A DNA stretch of 64,000 bases from Lonicera japonica (Eukaryota > Streptophyta > Magnoliopsida > Dipsacales > Caprifoliaceae), in contig JAKCWG010000351.1 of NCBI GenBank assembly GCA_021464415.1, positions 1 through 64,000 on the forward strand. Reading direction: 5' to 3'. Below, in pieces: positions 1-11,625 of the stretch; within the stretch, counting starts at the first letter, position 1; each line of letters starts with the position of its first letter. Both the position numbers and the translations under genes were made by a program. Below the pieces are notes generated by a model. It was not told the DNA's origin. It saw only the letters and a program-made list of their open reading frames with translations, and did not search any database.

Positions 1-349
1 ACTGTCAGTTGAGCTTTCAAGTTTACAATTTTACTTCTTCCTTTATATATTTAATAATTTATTTATTTCAATTTAAAAGGACTTGATAATGACATTTTAA
101 CACTTTTATTCCAAAAATAAGATAAATAAAAAAATACTATTTTTTATAAAGCCCACTCCTCCCCCTATTGGTTGTATAGTGTGGAAAAATATACATATTT
201 AATAAGTTATGGTAGAGTATGTGAGCACATTTTAATAGCTAAATAAAATGTTAATTATCAATGTTTCTATAGAATTATATTTCGTTGAAAATGTGAATAT
301 ATCTTGATCACATTTTGCTAATATTAATATAATTATATTGTACCAATAT

Positions 350-575
350 GAGTTAGTTCGAGTGAAAGGGATTCTGATCCTTTAAGTAAGATGTTCTGAA
401 TTTGATTCTTGACGCTTGTGAATAGAATATATTTTGTTATATTGTACCTGTTTGATTCTTGGAATCTATAAATGGAGCAGATTTTATTGAGAATTGACAC
501 TTGTGATTAGAGTAAACTGCTTGTAAATAGAGTAAAATGCTTGTAAATGAAATAAATTTTGTTGGAGGAGGTCTT
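350..575 (+). repeat. tRNA-derived SINE-like repeat
   Basis: Seen: a box A-like stretch (TAGTTCGAGTGA) near 355 is followed about 45 nt later by a box B-like stretch (GAATTTGATTCTTG) near 398. The rest is a TTG-rich body in which 'cttgtgaatagag'-like words recur three to four times. Known: this A-box/B-box spacing and a body of a few hundred bases are typical of plant SINEs. Inference: a diverged plus-strand SINE in the 5' flank of the glucanase gene. Target duplications were not identified, so both ends are approximate. Confidence 0.45.
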
Positions 576-1270
576 AACAAAAGCATGTGATCATACTTAC
601 GAGGAGAGTAAACTGTGTTGTAAGATATTTTACCGAAAGCATATAATTGTACTTCGAGAGATTAATTTTTGCTATTGGATGAAAATAGCATGATGGGAAC
701 CAAAAAAGATATAATTACAAGAGCCGAATAAATCGGCAACATATGAATTAGAAAATGCAAAATAATTGATGATGCTATTTTGAGTAGTCAGCATAAAATA
801 AGATTTTAAGAATAATTATGGTGTCGGAGACAAAAACAAGCATTAATATTGGACGCTTTAAAACCTCTACCTCTCTCTCTTTGATTGGTGAATGGATTCC
901 TGACTAATTTCTTACTCCTCATCCACCCTTCAACTTGCTACACATCCTTTAGCTCCCTACACATTCTCTACCTCTTTTTTCAACAAATCCTCTTTTATTC
1001 GATTCCTCTTTTGAAGTTCACTTTTTCTCTTTCTCATTAATCCTTTGTGTGGGTTGGGATTTCACAGATGATTCTTCTTATTGTTGTAGTATATTAAGCT
1101 GTTTCATTAGCTTTTAGCTTACACCTCCATCTTTCACTTTTTGTGTGTTTATCCATCCACATCCCCACTACCCTACTTCCACCTCACAAATCTTAGTCCT
1201 ACTCTCTGTACACTATTGTGTCAAGTCTCTTCTTTTCCTCCTGTTTGCCCTTTGTTTCAACACATACATA

Positions 1271-1280
1271 TTATATAAAT
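1271..1280 (+). promoter_or_regulatory. possible TATA box of the GH17 gene
   Basis: The sequence ttatataaat lies about 230 bp upstream of the chosen ATG, after a pyrimidine-rich stretch (about 840-1260) that often precedes plant transcription starts. No other good TATA-like word lies closer to the ATG. This is inference from position and composition. The stretch 576-1270 holds no gene that I can see. Confidence 0.3.
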
Positions 1281-1507
1281 GTTCTTAATGCAAGTATAAT
1301 CTGTTTTCCAATCTTGGGCTTTCTTCTGTAAAAGTTCTTTTTACCACTTTTGTGTTCTTTGCATCATCCTACCCTTAGTTTTATGTTCCGATCTACTTGG
1401 TTACTAATACAACTTCAAAAATACTCCACAAAAATCTTGATTTCCCAATACCCATTTCCCGAGATATATTTTTTTTGATTTGGACAGAAAAAGAAGAAGA
1501 AAAAAAG

Positions 1508-4500
1508 ATGGGTTTTATTATATCAGTGGGATTGCATTTGGTAATAGTATTATTAGTTTCAGTGGTGAGTTCAGTGGGTGGGATTGGTGCTAACTGGGGG
1601 ACACAAGCATCACACCCACTGCCGCCAGAGACAGTGGTGAGGTTGCTGAGGGAAAATGGGATTCGAAAGGTGAAGCTATTTGATGCAGATTATGGGGCAC
1701 TCAAGGCCCTTAGTAAATCTGGGATTGAGGTTATGGTTGGGATTCCCAATGACTTGTTAGCAACTATGGCTTCAAGTATGAAAGCTGCTGAGAAATGGGT
1801 TTCCAAGAATGTCTCTGCTCATGTCTCTTCCAATAGTGTCAACATTAGGTCTGTCACTCTCCTCTCCTCTGCCTTTTAAAATTTCTTTTGCTTTTGTTAT
1901 AATATTCTTGAATCTATGGTGTCTATTAGTATTGTAGTCTGATTCTGTTTTAACCCCTCCCCCATTTAAGAGGGATTTGAAATTGCGCCTAACGGTTTCG
2001 AATCATGCATCTCTGCAACCACTCCCTTATGAGAGGGGTACGTACACTTACCATTGAGCTAGGAGTTAAATGTGCAATTTTTATTAAGAAATGTAATGAA
2101 TCTACACATCCTGGAGTTGCCCTCCCTATCAACCGTCTTTGAAAGGGACTTGAAATTGGCCTAGCGCAGGGTTTCAAATTTATAGATCTCTGTATGGATA
2201 TTTTTATTTATATGTTTGGTTTGTATTTAGAACGCAAAAAGAAGTTTTTACAAGTGCTAGTTGAGACTCTTACAGTGATCGCTTGTGATAGTTTTTGGGT
2301 GCATGATTCTTGATTTCCTATAAATGTTTGTTCATTGAAAGATTAAGTAAGATCTCGAGTGTTTGTATTGAGTAATAATGTTGTCTCGAGGAACCTTGGA
2401 CTACAATAGATGTTTCCTAGTGATTAATGAAGCACGGATACTCCTTAAAGGGCCACGAATCATCCACTACATATTGGGTAGCAATACAGATACAGTGCGG
2501 TACACTATAGTCTAGAATGGATAGTTTGAAGGCCAATTTGTAATATCAAAACTGAAATTAAGAGGCACTTGTACATTTAAAATTTTTATAGTGGATGACA
2601 ATTGTAAGATAGTATATATAGATCTTTTGAACATACATAAAAGGAAATAATGTGTAACCAACCGTTTCCAAATATCCACACAATTTTTCACTAATCTGGT
2701 GTTTGGCAAACACTGTGTTCCTAAGAGTTTGTACTTGGGGGGGCCTTCAAAATAATATCAGTAACACCGTTTTTGTCATATAAACAAATGAACAAATATG
2801 TAACAATCAATGTATCTCTAACATATCCATATCCTTACTTCTAAAAAAATAAAATTGCATCAACTCATTGTTTATCATACTGTTTCTGTATCAAGTATCC
2901 ATGACTGTGCTTCTTAAAATTTTACCACTTCAATAGCTCTGGGGTTTTAATTAGATGGGGTCGTGAGATTGATAGATTGGTTTTCAAAGAGTGACACTTG
3001 GTTTGAAACTTGCTAAAACTGGAAGAGGAAAGTGACACTCCCAATTTGAGACCAAAGGAGTTGTTAAATTTCTTTGAATTGAGTACCTCAAGGGGTTTAG
3101 GATGATTAGCTCCTTACAAAAATGCCTTCCTCAATTCCTTTTCCATTTATTATTGGAAAATATTCTTAGAACCTAAGACTGCAATAAATACTAGAACCCA
3201 TGAGTATTGCTTAGAAGCCAAAAGTCCCGAGTATATTAACTGTCTATCCTGGACTAGGTGTTCGGCTTGGAATTGGAATATTTTTATTGTTAATAAGATT
3301 TGGCAATGGTGAGCTAGACAAATGGGGTAACTTTCGCCTATCAACTGTCCCTTTGAGAGATTTGAGGCTTCGATTTCGACCCCGCAACCTCTCGCTCACA
3401 AGAAAGGGTGCACCCCCTGCCATTGAGTTAGAAGCTTACTGGATTCTTGATTCTCTACAGTTTCCGTTTTTCTTGTGCAGTTAATTAGCCTAGGCTGATT
3501 GCTAAATAGAATAAAACATGAAACCACTATATCTGCAGAATAAAATAGATGAAAATATAAAATATTTTGCACCCAATGAAAGGAAAATTGGAGGAATTCT
3601 GTATATACCTCATGCATCAGCAGTAGTCGCATATTGTTAGTTGTTCAGATGGATGAAGGTTGTTGAATGAAAATAGTATTGTAAGAGCTCTAGAGAAAGT
3701 ATAGGCTCTGTTTTGGGAAAGAGATCTATATATAATTAAAATCCTGTAAATCCAAAGTTTGAGATTACGACACTGAATTCGATTAGGATTGGTAAGTGGT
3801 GGGTACGTCTTTATAAGATTACACCTCTGCTTATTCGTTTTTCTCACTGCCTCATTTCGTCTCGGAGGAGACTGTCTGTGGTGTGAATTTTTGTAACACT
3901 GCTACTAATAAGTGTGTGAATTTTTGGACTTGCAATGCATTTTCCCTTGAGAGAGTACAAAGTACATCAGTTAATGCTTCAAAGTGAAACTTCTGAGGGT
4001 CACATTTCATCAGTCAATGAATAGGATGATCAATAATTTTGCACCATCCAAGAACATGCGAATCCTTGGATTTTAAGATAAGATCAGTTAAGAAAGGCTC
4101 AAATTTTATTTTAAAGTGCAAAATGGTATGTATCCAGGAGTGCCGAACTCCACCGGGGTGATAAGACTTCTATTGATGATTGGATCAAAACCAAGAGTAC
4201 AATTATAAACCCTAGTTTTCCCTATAGGTTTCCTCTCTAGACCTAACTTGATAACTGTGCTTAATGATCTCTTAATCACAAAGAATAAATAAGACCTATA
4301 TTTATACTATGTAATTCCTACTACTACTGCAATTAGAACTAGAACTGCATACTGGAATGGGACCAAAACTGGTCTATTCCGAAACGCATCTTGACTGAGG
4401 CTGTTCCCGTTTTCCCTTAGCGTACGGAAGAGCAGTTCCAAGCTCTATGCTGGTATGCAGATCCTGAAGCTGAAAGTGAGTCAATCTTCACAATTCACAG

Positions 4501-5854
4501 ACTTCACTTTTAGAAGTCTTTGCTATAGTTTATTTCCAATATAACCAAATCTTCAGTACTTTTGTACCCTTCATATTTAGGCAGACCTACTTTGGAAACT
4601 TCTGGGATAATAATATGTATTTATTTACTTTTAAATAGGGTCATTTTAAACAATATTAACACTAACCTGCTCTTTAAAGTTAAGAATAAAATGTTACCAT
4701 TACCATATTCTTTTAACCGTCACTGAACCTTTTCATGATTTTTACTTTACAGGTACATTGCGGTTGGCAATGAACCTTTCTTGGCAACATACAACGGAAC
4801 CTTTCTAAGAACAACTTTCCCGGCTCTTAGAAACATCCAATCCGCCCTAATAAAAGCCAACCTTGGCAACCGAGTGAAGGTCACTGTCCCCCTCAATGCC
4901 GATGTATATGAGTCCTCCTCTTCCCTTCCCTCCGGCGGCGACTTCCGAGCCGACATCCACGACTATGTGTTCCAAATCGTCAAGTTCTTGAATGATAACG
5001 GGGCCCCTTTCACCGTCAACATTTACCCCTTCATTAGCCTGTACATTGACTCGAATTTCCCGGTCGAGTATGCCTTCTTTGATGGCAATGCATCTCCTAT
5101 AAACGATGGTGGCACAAACTATGACAACATGTTCGACGCAAATCATGATACACTTGTTTGGGCTTTGCAGAGAAATGGATTTGGTAACATGCCCATTATA
5201 GTCGGTGAGATCGGGTGGCCGACCGACGGGGACCGGAATGCTAACCTCGAGTACGCCCAACGGTTCAACCAAGGGTTCATGCAACATAGTGCAAAAGGGA
5301 CCCCAATGAGGCCTGGTCCCATCGACGCTTATCTTTTTAGCTTGATTGATGAGGATGCTAAGAGCATTGACCCGGGTAACTTCGAGCGCCATTGGGGAGT
5401 TTTTACTTTCGATGGTCAACCCAAGTACTTGCTCAACCTTGGGACCACAAACACGGGGTCTTTGGTGCCAGCTAGAAATGTGCAGTACTTGGAGAAAAAG
5501 TGGTGCGTGATGAAGCCATCGGCAGGGTTAGATGATCCACAGGTGGCACTTAGTGTGAGCTACGCTTGCTCGCTAGCTGACTGTACCAGCCTTGGCTATC
5601 AAACGACTTGCGGGGGATTGGATGAACGAGGGAACATTTCATTTGCGTTTAATAGTTACTACCAGCAGAATAATCAGCTCAACGAGGCCTGCAAGTTCCC
5701 CGACCTATCGATGATCACGAAAACTGATCCAACAGTTGGGAGTTGTAGGTTTAGGGTCATGATTGAACCGTATTACGGGGCTGCAGTACCGAAACTTGGG
5801 TGGAGTTGGACCGGATGGGGTTTCGTTCTTGTTTTGTTGACAATTATTTGGTGA
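1508..5854 (+). CDS. glucan endo-1,3-beta-glucosidase (GH17 + X8), probably GPI-anchored
   Basis: Two exons, 1508-1848 and 4753-5854, joined at a phase-2 GT-AG intron, encode 480 residues, the usual size for the GH17-X8 subgroup. Residues 1 to about 27 form a signal peptide, and the mature chain opens with the typical [10 protein letters not shown]. The proton-donor Glu121 is in VGNEPF, next to the splice junction, and the nucleophile Glu266 is in [11 protein letters not shown]. The X8/CBM43 domain (about 364-447) has six cysteines (365, 386, 391, 400, 427, 445). The hydrophobic tail at 469-480 fits a GPI-anchor signal. Sequons include NGT, NVS and NIS. Known family role: hydrolysis of beta-1,3-glucan (callose) at the plasma membrane, wall or plasmodesmata. 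The ATG at 1508 is preferred because the upstream in-frame codons have no ATG and the signal peptide follows directly. No break is visible. It resembles Arabidopsis 'glucan endo-1,3-beta-glucosidase 5/6'-type proteins; the exact orthologue is not determined. Confidence 0.95.
1935..2195 (-). repeat. SINE-like repeat in intron, with a second partial copy
   Basis: On the minus strand a box A-like CCTAGCTCAATGGTAAG (complement of about 2046-2063) is followed by a box B-like GATTCGAAACC (complement of about 1994-2004). That is the order and spacing of a tRNA-derived RNA polymerase III promoter. A second degenerate copy of the box B side, sharing the 'gg(g)acttgaaattg..cctag' context, lies at about 2130-2195. 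Inference: an old tRNA-derived SINE inserted antisense to the host gene and partly duplicated. It is not a functional tRNA, because no cloverleaf with an acceptor stem can be drawn. Confidence 0.5.
3295..3445 (-). repeat. SINE-like fragment in intron
   Basis: Read on the minus strand, TAACTCAATGGCAG (complement of about 3420-3433) resembles box A, and GGGGTCGAAATCG (complement of about 3373-3385) resembles box B. Inference: another antisense, decayed tRNA-derived repeat. Its ends are not defined. Confidence 0.35.
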
Positions 5855-6147
5855 ATTAGCTGCTGCTGCTGCTTTTTTTCTCTTCTTTGTGGCGTTTGAT
5901 AGCATTAGCAATTAGCATAACTCAATTTTGCAATGTTGAAGGTAAATTTTATTTTGTATTAGAGATTTGAAGGACTAAGCTAGAATTAGATTGCTTCAAA
6001 TTGTTTTTATGTATTGCAATAGGATTTTGTGAATGAATATCTACTTGAACAGGGCAGGGTTGAATGAACGAAGTCTTTTTGGCTCTGCATTTTCTTTTCC
6101 GGGATATTGAAAAATAGGCTTGATTAAAAAAGTTATCTACAAAAGTA
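5855..6147. other. 3' flank of the GH17 gene
   Basis: This holds the presumed 3' UTR and downstream A/T-rich DNA. A run of CTG/GCT triplets directly follows the stop codon. No canonical AATAAA was found in the first 150 bp, and no other gene is visible. Confidence 0.4.
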
Positions 6148-6716
6148 TCAATGAATAATATTTTTATAAATTAAGGGCTTATATTTGACCAAACTTTAAA
6201 AGGAGTGCATAGGTTAATTTTACAGTAAATTTTTAAATTGTATTTTTTTTATGGAATTATACAAAATTAAGTTTGCAATACATCTTTTTTAACGTATTAT
6301 TATAAATAAGTGTTTAATTGATGGTGTTATAGAATAATTTTAACAAATTACATATTCAAAACCCATTTATTAATAAAATGCACAAGTTAATTATTTTCAG
6401 AGTTATGCAAATTTAAGTTTGCACTCCTTGTGTTTTCTAAAACATTATTATGTATTTGTATTTATTTGACTTCATTTTTAAGTTTTATGAGTGAATCATA
6501 AGAACATATTTGTTTAAAAAATATAAACATATTATGCAAAACGAATTTGCATTAAATTTTTTTTATTGCAAAGTTAAATTTGCACAAAACACAATTTTGT
6601 GCAAAGTTAAGTTAGCACTCGGTCAAATCCTTTATTTTAAAACAAAATTGATAAACAAGTCTTTATTTCAGAATGATATTATCTAGACCCTTATTTCTAG
6701 AAAATATTATTCGTTG
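6148..6716 (+). mobile_element. MITE-like repeat R, copy 1
   Basis: The ends are roughly inverted: gaataatatttttataaatt..aaggg on the left and ccctta..gaaaatattattc on the right. The interior has recurring 'caaagttaa.tttgcac' words. A clearly related copy lies in the opposite orientation at about 50759-51245. Non-coding. Inference: a non-autonomous DNA transposon of unassigned superfamily. Confidence 0.45.
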
Positions 6717-6838
6717 GGTTTTTTTAAGAAAAATATTGTTGCACTAGACCTTTTACCAAATTTTTGGTTTCTTTTTTAAGGCAAAACCAGTTTTCATGTA
6801 GTATTGTTTTCCAATTGTGATGTTCTTATGGTTCTTTA

Positions 6839-6860
6839 CCATATATATATATATATATAT
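6839..6860. repeat. (AT)n microsatellite
   Basis: About 11 TA dinucleotides lie directly left of the hAT-like repeat. A longer (AT) run is at about 39543-39575, and shorter ones at about 10581-10600 and 41840-41857. Confidence 0.9.
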
Positions 6861-6862
6861 GC

Positions 6863-7599
6863 CTATATGGTAATAGCGGAGTTTTCGGTTTCGGTGGAGA
6901 TAGAAACTAAGGTACCCTAAACCCAAACCAAATATAAAAATTCGGTTTTGGTTCGGTTCGGTTTTGGTTTCTAAATCTTCGAAACCCAAACTCGAACCAA
7001 ACTTTTCGGCTCAATTTCGGTTCGGTTTTATTCGGTTTTGACATATGTTTTTTTTTAATCAATTTAACATAAAAATGTAATACTAATAGTAATGTAAGAA
7101 TGATTCATATTCAAATTAAAGTCATAATTTTTTAGAAACAAGGAGCAACATATAAATACCATGTTTTCTATTTAATTACAATTTTATTTGTATATTTATA
7201 AGAATGAAACACATTAAATAAAATGATGAATTATCTTTCTATCAAGTATGTGATAAAAAAAATCTTAGCATGGTGTAGTTAATTAAATAATAAAGGAACG
7301 CATTAATGACTAGTTTTTTTAAGATTATCATAATATGCAATTAGTAAGAAACATATTTTTATAAAAGGTCATATTTTTTGTATTATAGTATAATTAACAT
7401 GTGCCTTTAGAGTATATATTAACATTTTTTTTCTTATATATAATTCAGTTCGGTTCGGTTTTAGACTAGCTTGCCCCAAACCCGAACCAAACTTTTCAGT
7501 TTCGGTTCGGTTTTCTTGTTTTTGGTTTCGGTTTTTTTTCGGTCCGGGATTTTGCGGATTGGTTCGGTCGATTTTTGGATTGACTTTAATACCCTATAT
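6863..7599. mobile_element. non-autonomous hAT-like element
   Basis: Both ends are dense in CGGTT/GGTTCGG words (left about 6885-7040, right about 7445-7580), around an A/T-rich core with no reading frame. The terminal words tatatggtaatagcgg (left) and, inverted from the right, gatatagggtattaaagtc are partly complementary. Known: many plant hAT-type MITEs have TAGGG-type ends and subterminal GGTTCGGTT clusters. Inference: a diverged member. The 8-bp target duplication could not be confirmed. Confidence 0.5.
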
Positions 7600-9100
7600 C
7601 GTAATGATTAGGTACAAGCATGTTCATATATGGATCAACTTTTAACAATGAAATTTTGTCGCCGAAAATATCTCCATAATATTTTGGTGACGAAATTTCG
7701 TAGTAGCTAAAAGCATGCCATAAATAACCAAAAAGACATATAAAGAGGGATATACAATAAGGCCACCCCTAGGACCCAAAAAAACACCGAAGAACATAGC
7801 AAAAATTACGAGATGGACTAAAGGATAAGATCGAAAGTCCACCAAGCAATTCAAAATAGGAAAATAAAGTCTAAACAGATTGATCCACTACATCTCTTCT
7901 CTTTACTTCTCTTCTTGTCCAGCAAATGAACCAGCCATTGATACAATAGATCGGAAGAAGAAAATGAATTAGATTGAGCTACTTCAGGAGATTTTACTGG
8001 TGCAACAGCTTCAACTTCCTTCTTCTTTTCTCTAATTGAAGCTTTTACTCTGGGTATAGTCAAATCTAGATTAAATTATTATTTTAATCGGATGAATTCT
8101 AATGTGAGAAATGTTAAAAATGGGGAGGGACAGGTGATATTTACCGCTTGAGGTAGAGACGGTGACATTCACCCGCCGGCTATATATCACATTTTTTTAT
8201 TATTATTATTATCTGTTACATCTTTCAAAAATTCCAATGTACAAAATTACTTGCTGGAATTTGGGCATAAATGAAAACCGATATGAACCTCTCATGTCCG
8301 AGCATCAAAATTATCCATTTCAACACAAAATTGATCCAAGTAAAAAAAACTCAAATTTCAAAGCCATCTATTTATTATAAGCAGCCAAGGTTAAGGGGAC
8401 CAATTTGAGTAGAAAAAAAAGGGCTTATTTGAGAGAAAGCGTGTGAAGTTGAGAGGAGAAAGAGATTAATCTGAAGTAAGAACTAGAAGAATTAGAATGA
8501 GGTCCAATGATCTCCCATAATCCGTGATGGGTGGGTTGTGGTGATGTTTCCAGAGAATAAGCTATCATATATAAATGTACGTTCAGATGCTCTGTTATTC
8601 ACAAATTTTTAGATGATTTTTTTTAATCTACGCATAACTTAGCTATTTCTTTTAGATCTAGCACAAACAATATGTACATATATATATATATATGGATGTA
8701 TTGATATTTCTTTAAGAAGAGTGAGATCTGTATATATATATGTGTGTGTGTTGATTTTCTATCTTATTGATGTTCCTTTGTTCATTTATAAACCTTTTTT
8801 TTTTCCTAAATCGATTTGTGTCTAAGACCGAGGACCGACCGAGACCGATGCAGCCTGAACCCGACTGTTTATCCTCTAGTCAGTTTGGTTGTCGGTTTTC
8901 ATTTCTTGAGGATCAAGAGTGTCGGTCCAATCTACATTTTAGTCCCACGGGTTGGTTGATTGACCCGTGCACAACCTTAACCATAGGGGACTCAAAATTG
9001 CTAAATGTAGGTTTTTAGTATGTACATAGTGAATGGTCTTTGTAGTAGTACTGGAAGTTTTTGGTAGAGGAGCACCACAAGCATTTTTGTGGGCAGACCT
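7600..9100. other. intergenic, nothing firmly recognised
   Basis: A/T-rich sequence with no convincing exon on either strand. Isolated features are a cgacgaaattt-like short inverted motif near 7650-7705 and a CCGA/CGG-rich patch at about 8820-8990 that may be another transposon end. Confidence 0.5.
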
Positions 9101-9231
9101 TCAAAGCAAACTATTATCTATCTTCAACATCCTCTATCTTTGAATCCGTTTGTTCTTAATGGCGTCAAGCTGTAAACACCTATCTCTCATCACCATCATC
9201 ACTCTACCATTCACATCAGACCCCCATTCCC

Positions 9232-9942
9232 ATGCTAGCTTCTTTTCTTATTTGTAAAGAAGATGGAGCAAGCGTTGATGGTAAAAGCACTATAGGCTTC
9301 TATACTTTTAAAGACAAAAGAGTTTACGAGCTGAAAAACATTGTCCACGAGGATCTCCAAGACAACCACTGTGTTGGCTCATCCTTCTATACCACAACCA
9401 CGCCAATCCTTACCTCAATTTATTCTCTCGATCTCGGATTCAACTTCCACCCAAAGAAAAGTTCCCACACATCAAAACTCTGTATTGAGACCATGACTTT
9501 AATTGGGTCACAGTTGAATTCAAGTACAAAGATGATTATGGAGAATTATTCATTATGACATTTGATGATTTCTAAACTTGGCTTTGATTTGAAAAGCAAT
9601 TATGTCTAACGACAACGAAAACAACTTCTTCGTTGTGATTACCTACAATCAGGGATTAAACTCGACTATTACCACCTATCAGACTTTGCGTGGACCCACC
9701 TTCATAGTTAAAACATATCACCATATATTGATATCTTGTGCTCCAATAATAAACTGCTTTACATGTTAGGCTGTGAATTAGCTTATGTTGAAATTTGGGA
9801 TTTCAACAGTTCTTGCCTTGAAAAAAAGATGGAAATGAACATGCAACCAGCTTTTCTGGAACCTAATGATTACTCTCGGAGAGGACTTTGCACTATCCAT
9901 TATTCAAAATCCAGTTTACCGTATGCCAATGCTGCTTTCTAG
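9232..9942 (+). pseudogene. decayed F-box/DUF295-like gene fragment
   Basis: Three frames have to be combined: 9232-9558, then about 9600-9715, then 9736-9942. Together they follow the order of the plant DUF295 domain of F-box proteins. A 'GFYTFKDKRVYEL' strand pair comes first, then 'CVGSS', then an 'FFVVITYNQGLKLDYY' segment leading to 'FAWTHL', then a 'CELAYVEIWDF' segment. No start codon context, F-box or complete domain survives, and at least two frameshifts or stops are present. Known: DUF295 F-box genes form large, rapidly decaying families in plants. The assignment rests on motif order only and should be treated as tentative. Confidence 0.45.
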
Positions 9943-10515
9943 TATTTGCCATGTGTTTACTAACCATGCTACTACTTGAGTAATATCAGGTCAAGTACAA
10001 ACCTTGGCGTACATCATGCTTCCTACTCCACCTCTTCCTTTAACTTCAGAGCCATCGTTGTCGAGAGTTTGAAGTGTCATGTTAATGATGAACTCACTAG
10101 CTTTGGGTTTTTCATCCCAAATCTTACAACAACTTTCTCAAGATACTACTTTTCGTAAGGCATAATTTACCCGTCTTCTTGTCTCCCACGATCTCTATAC
10201 CCACAATCTTCCTTTCTCCACCCAAATCCTTCATCTTAAACCCGCTACTCAGCTGAAACTTAACCTTGTCAATCTTTACCTTGCTCCGGGAAGTTATGAG
10301 AATGTCGTTGACATATAAGATTGAGTAGATAAAGTCACCTAATTTCAATCCGAAGTAAACGCAATGATCGTAATCACTCCTCATAAATCCCTAAGCTAGC
10401 ATAAACATGTTAAACTTCTTGTACCACTTGCGGGATGATTGCTTTAAACCGTACTAGGATTTCTTAAGTTTGCACACATGATCTTCCTTACTAACAACTT
10501 TAAATCCCTCTGGCT
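9935..10515 (-). pseudogene. Ty1-copia reverse transcriptase fragment
   Basis: The minus strand reads through copia RT landmarks: a QPEGF-like motif and 'YGLKQSSRKWYKKFN' near 10430-10515, a YxDD-box variant YVNDI near 10310, 'MKDLGG..KIVGIEI' and 'GKLCLT' near 10150-10220. Past a frameshift come the connection-domain traces down to about 9935 (KLV, then a PDI-like motif). In-frame stops are present, the catalytic YVDD Asp has become Asn, and no LTRs flank it. A dead, truncated copy abutting the DUF295-like remnant. Confidence 0.85.
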
Positions 10516-11625
10516 GTAGGCGTAGCTATGTGTATTGTGTAAGGTACGTAGTGGGGGCTTAAGCCCCTACTTGAATTTAAATATATATATATATATATTG
10601 TAGCACGATGGTGGATACTTTTCATCATAGTTTATTGTGCAACTATAGTGTATACCTCTTTATTTTAAGCCAGTTTAATTTGTTGATATGAATGACGGTA
10701 ATCTATGAAATATAGTTCTACTAACTATATCAATTATGTTGATTATATATGAAATTCACGTGATATTGTTGCTAAATTTGTGATAAATAATAATGTGGTG
10801 TTCTTATGGTATACATGCCCACACTATAGTGAATACTTACAAATTACAAAAAACACTCAAGAAATCATAATAAATAGTTTTAGTTTTTAGAAAAATCTTA
10901 AATTGAACAGTTGATATTTATAATATCAAGTAAATATAATTGAAAAGGGGGAGACCCATCCCAAACCCCAAGTTCAAGTGATCACCTCCCCAACTAGGTT
11001 AACTCACTTTCTCTTACTAACACAATGTTATTTACTATTCTATTTTTTATTTTATTTTTGCTTTTCGTTTCCCTCATTTCCTTTGTATCAAATAATAACT
11101 TTAACTACAATAATTATAGCACCACTTGTAAACTGGCATCGTTTAATTATGAAAAGAGACAATGCTAGCAAAAAATTTGTTTCCTTAATTTTGAGAAAAT
11201 ATAGTATTAGTATTAAGTCTAAATAGAAAAAGTTAATGTTAGCACTATAATTTCCCTTTAAAAACTCTAATACCATATGATAAGGGTGTATTTCGATTTA
11301 ACAAAGTGAACAAATTAGAGTCTTATATGAAAGTCACGTAGAGTATATATATGGGTCCCATTGCTGAGGCCTATGGTACATATTCACTCGTGTTCGCAGG
11401 ATTCATTGAAGTCTATTGAACAAGCCTACAGGGCTAACAGGGCTCCAGGAGGCCTATGGTGGAACAAAGTGATAGAGCGGTTGGCCCCTACAGTGTTGTT
11501 TGATGGTATGACGCACTGTATATAAGCATAACACCATGCTAGCATTAAAAGCGCTCCAACCACCTCGGTAAAGTGGTTGGGGTGAAGATCAAGAAACAAT
11601 CAAGTGCAAAGCATGGGTCTCACCC
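10516..11625. other. intergenic, nothing recognised
   Basis: A/T-rich DNA with an (AT)10 run near 10581. A moderately G+C-richer block at about 11345-11620 ('aggctccaggaggcctatgg' and neighbours) could be an old element remnant, but I cannot assign it. Confidence 0.4.

Larger units (their letters stand above)
1849..4752 (+). other. 2.9-kb intron of the GH17 gene
   Basis: The donor is GTCTGT directly after the AACATTAG end of exon 1, and the acceptor is ttttactttacag before GTACATTGCGG. The reading frame and the VGNEPF motif are continuous only with this junction. The intron holds reverse-oriented SINE-like repeats (about 1935-2195 and 3295-3445) and, at about 4100-4480, a segment that looks like a decayed LTR or other dispersed repeat. 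No coding exon was recognised inside it. Confidence 0.85.

Noticed and set aside
1397..1507. Upstream in-frame extension of the GH17 exon
   Set aside because: It has no ATG in frame, and the sequence is A/T-rich leader; the ATG at 1508 directly precedes a normal signal peptide.
1990..2065. Possible tRNA gene on the minus strand
   Set aside because: Box A and B words exist, but no acceptor stem or cloverleaf can be drawn; fits a SINE better.
4847..5419. 190-codon antisense frame across GH17 exon 2
   Set aside because: It is a shadow of codon usage in the real exon; no recognisable protein features.
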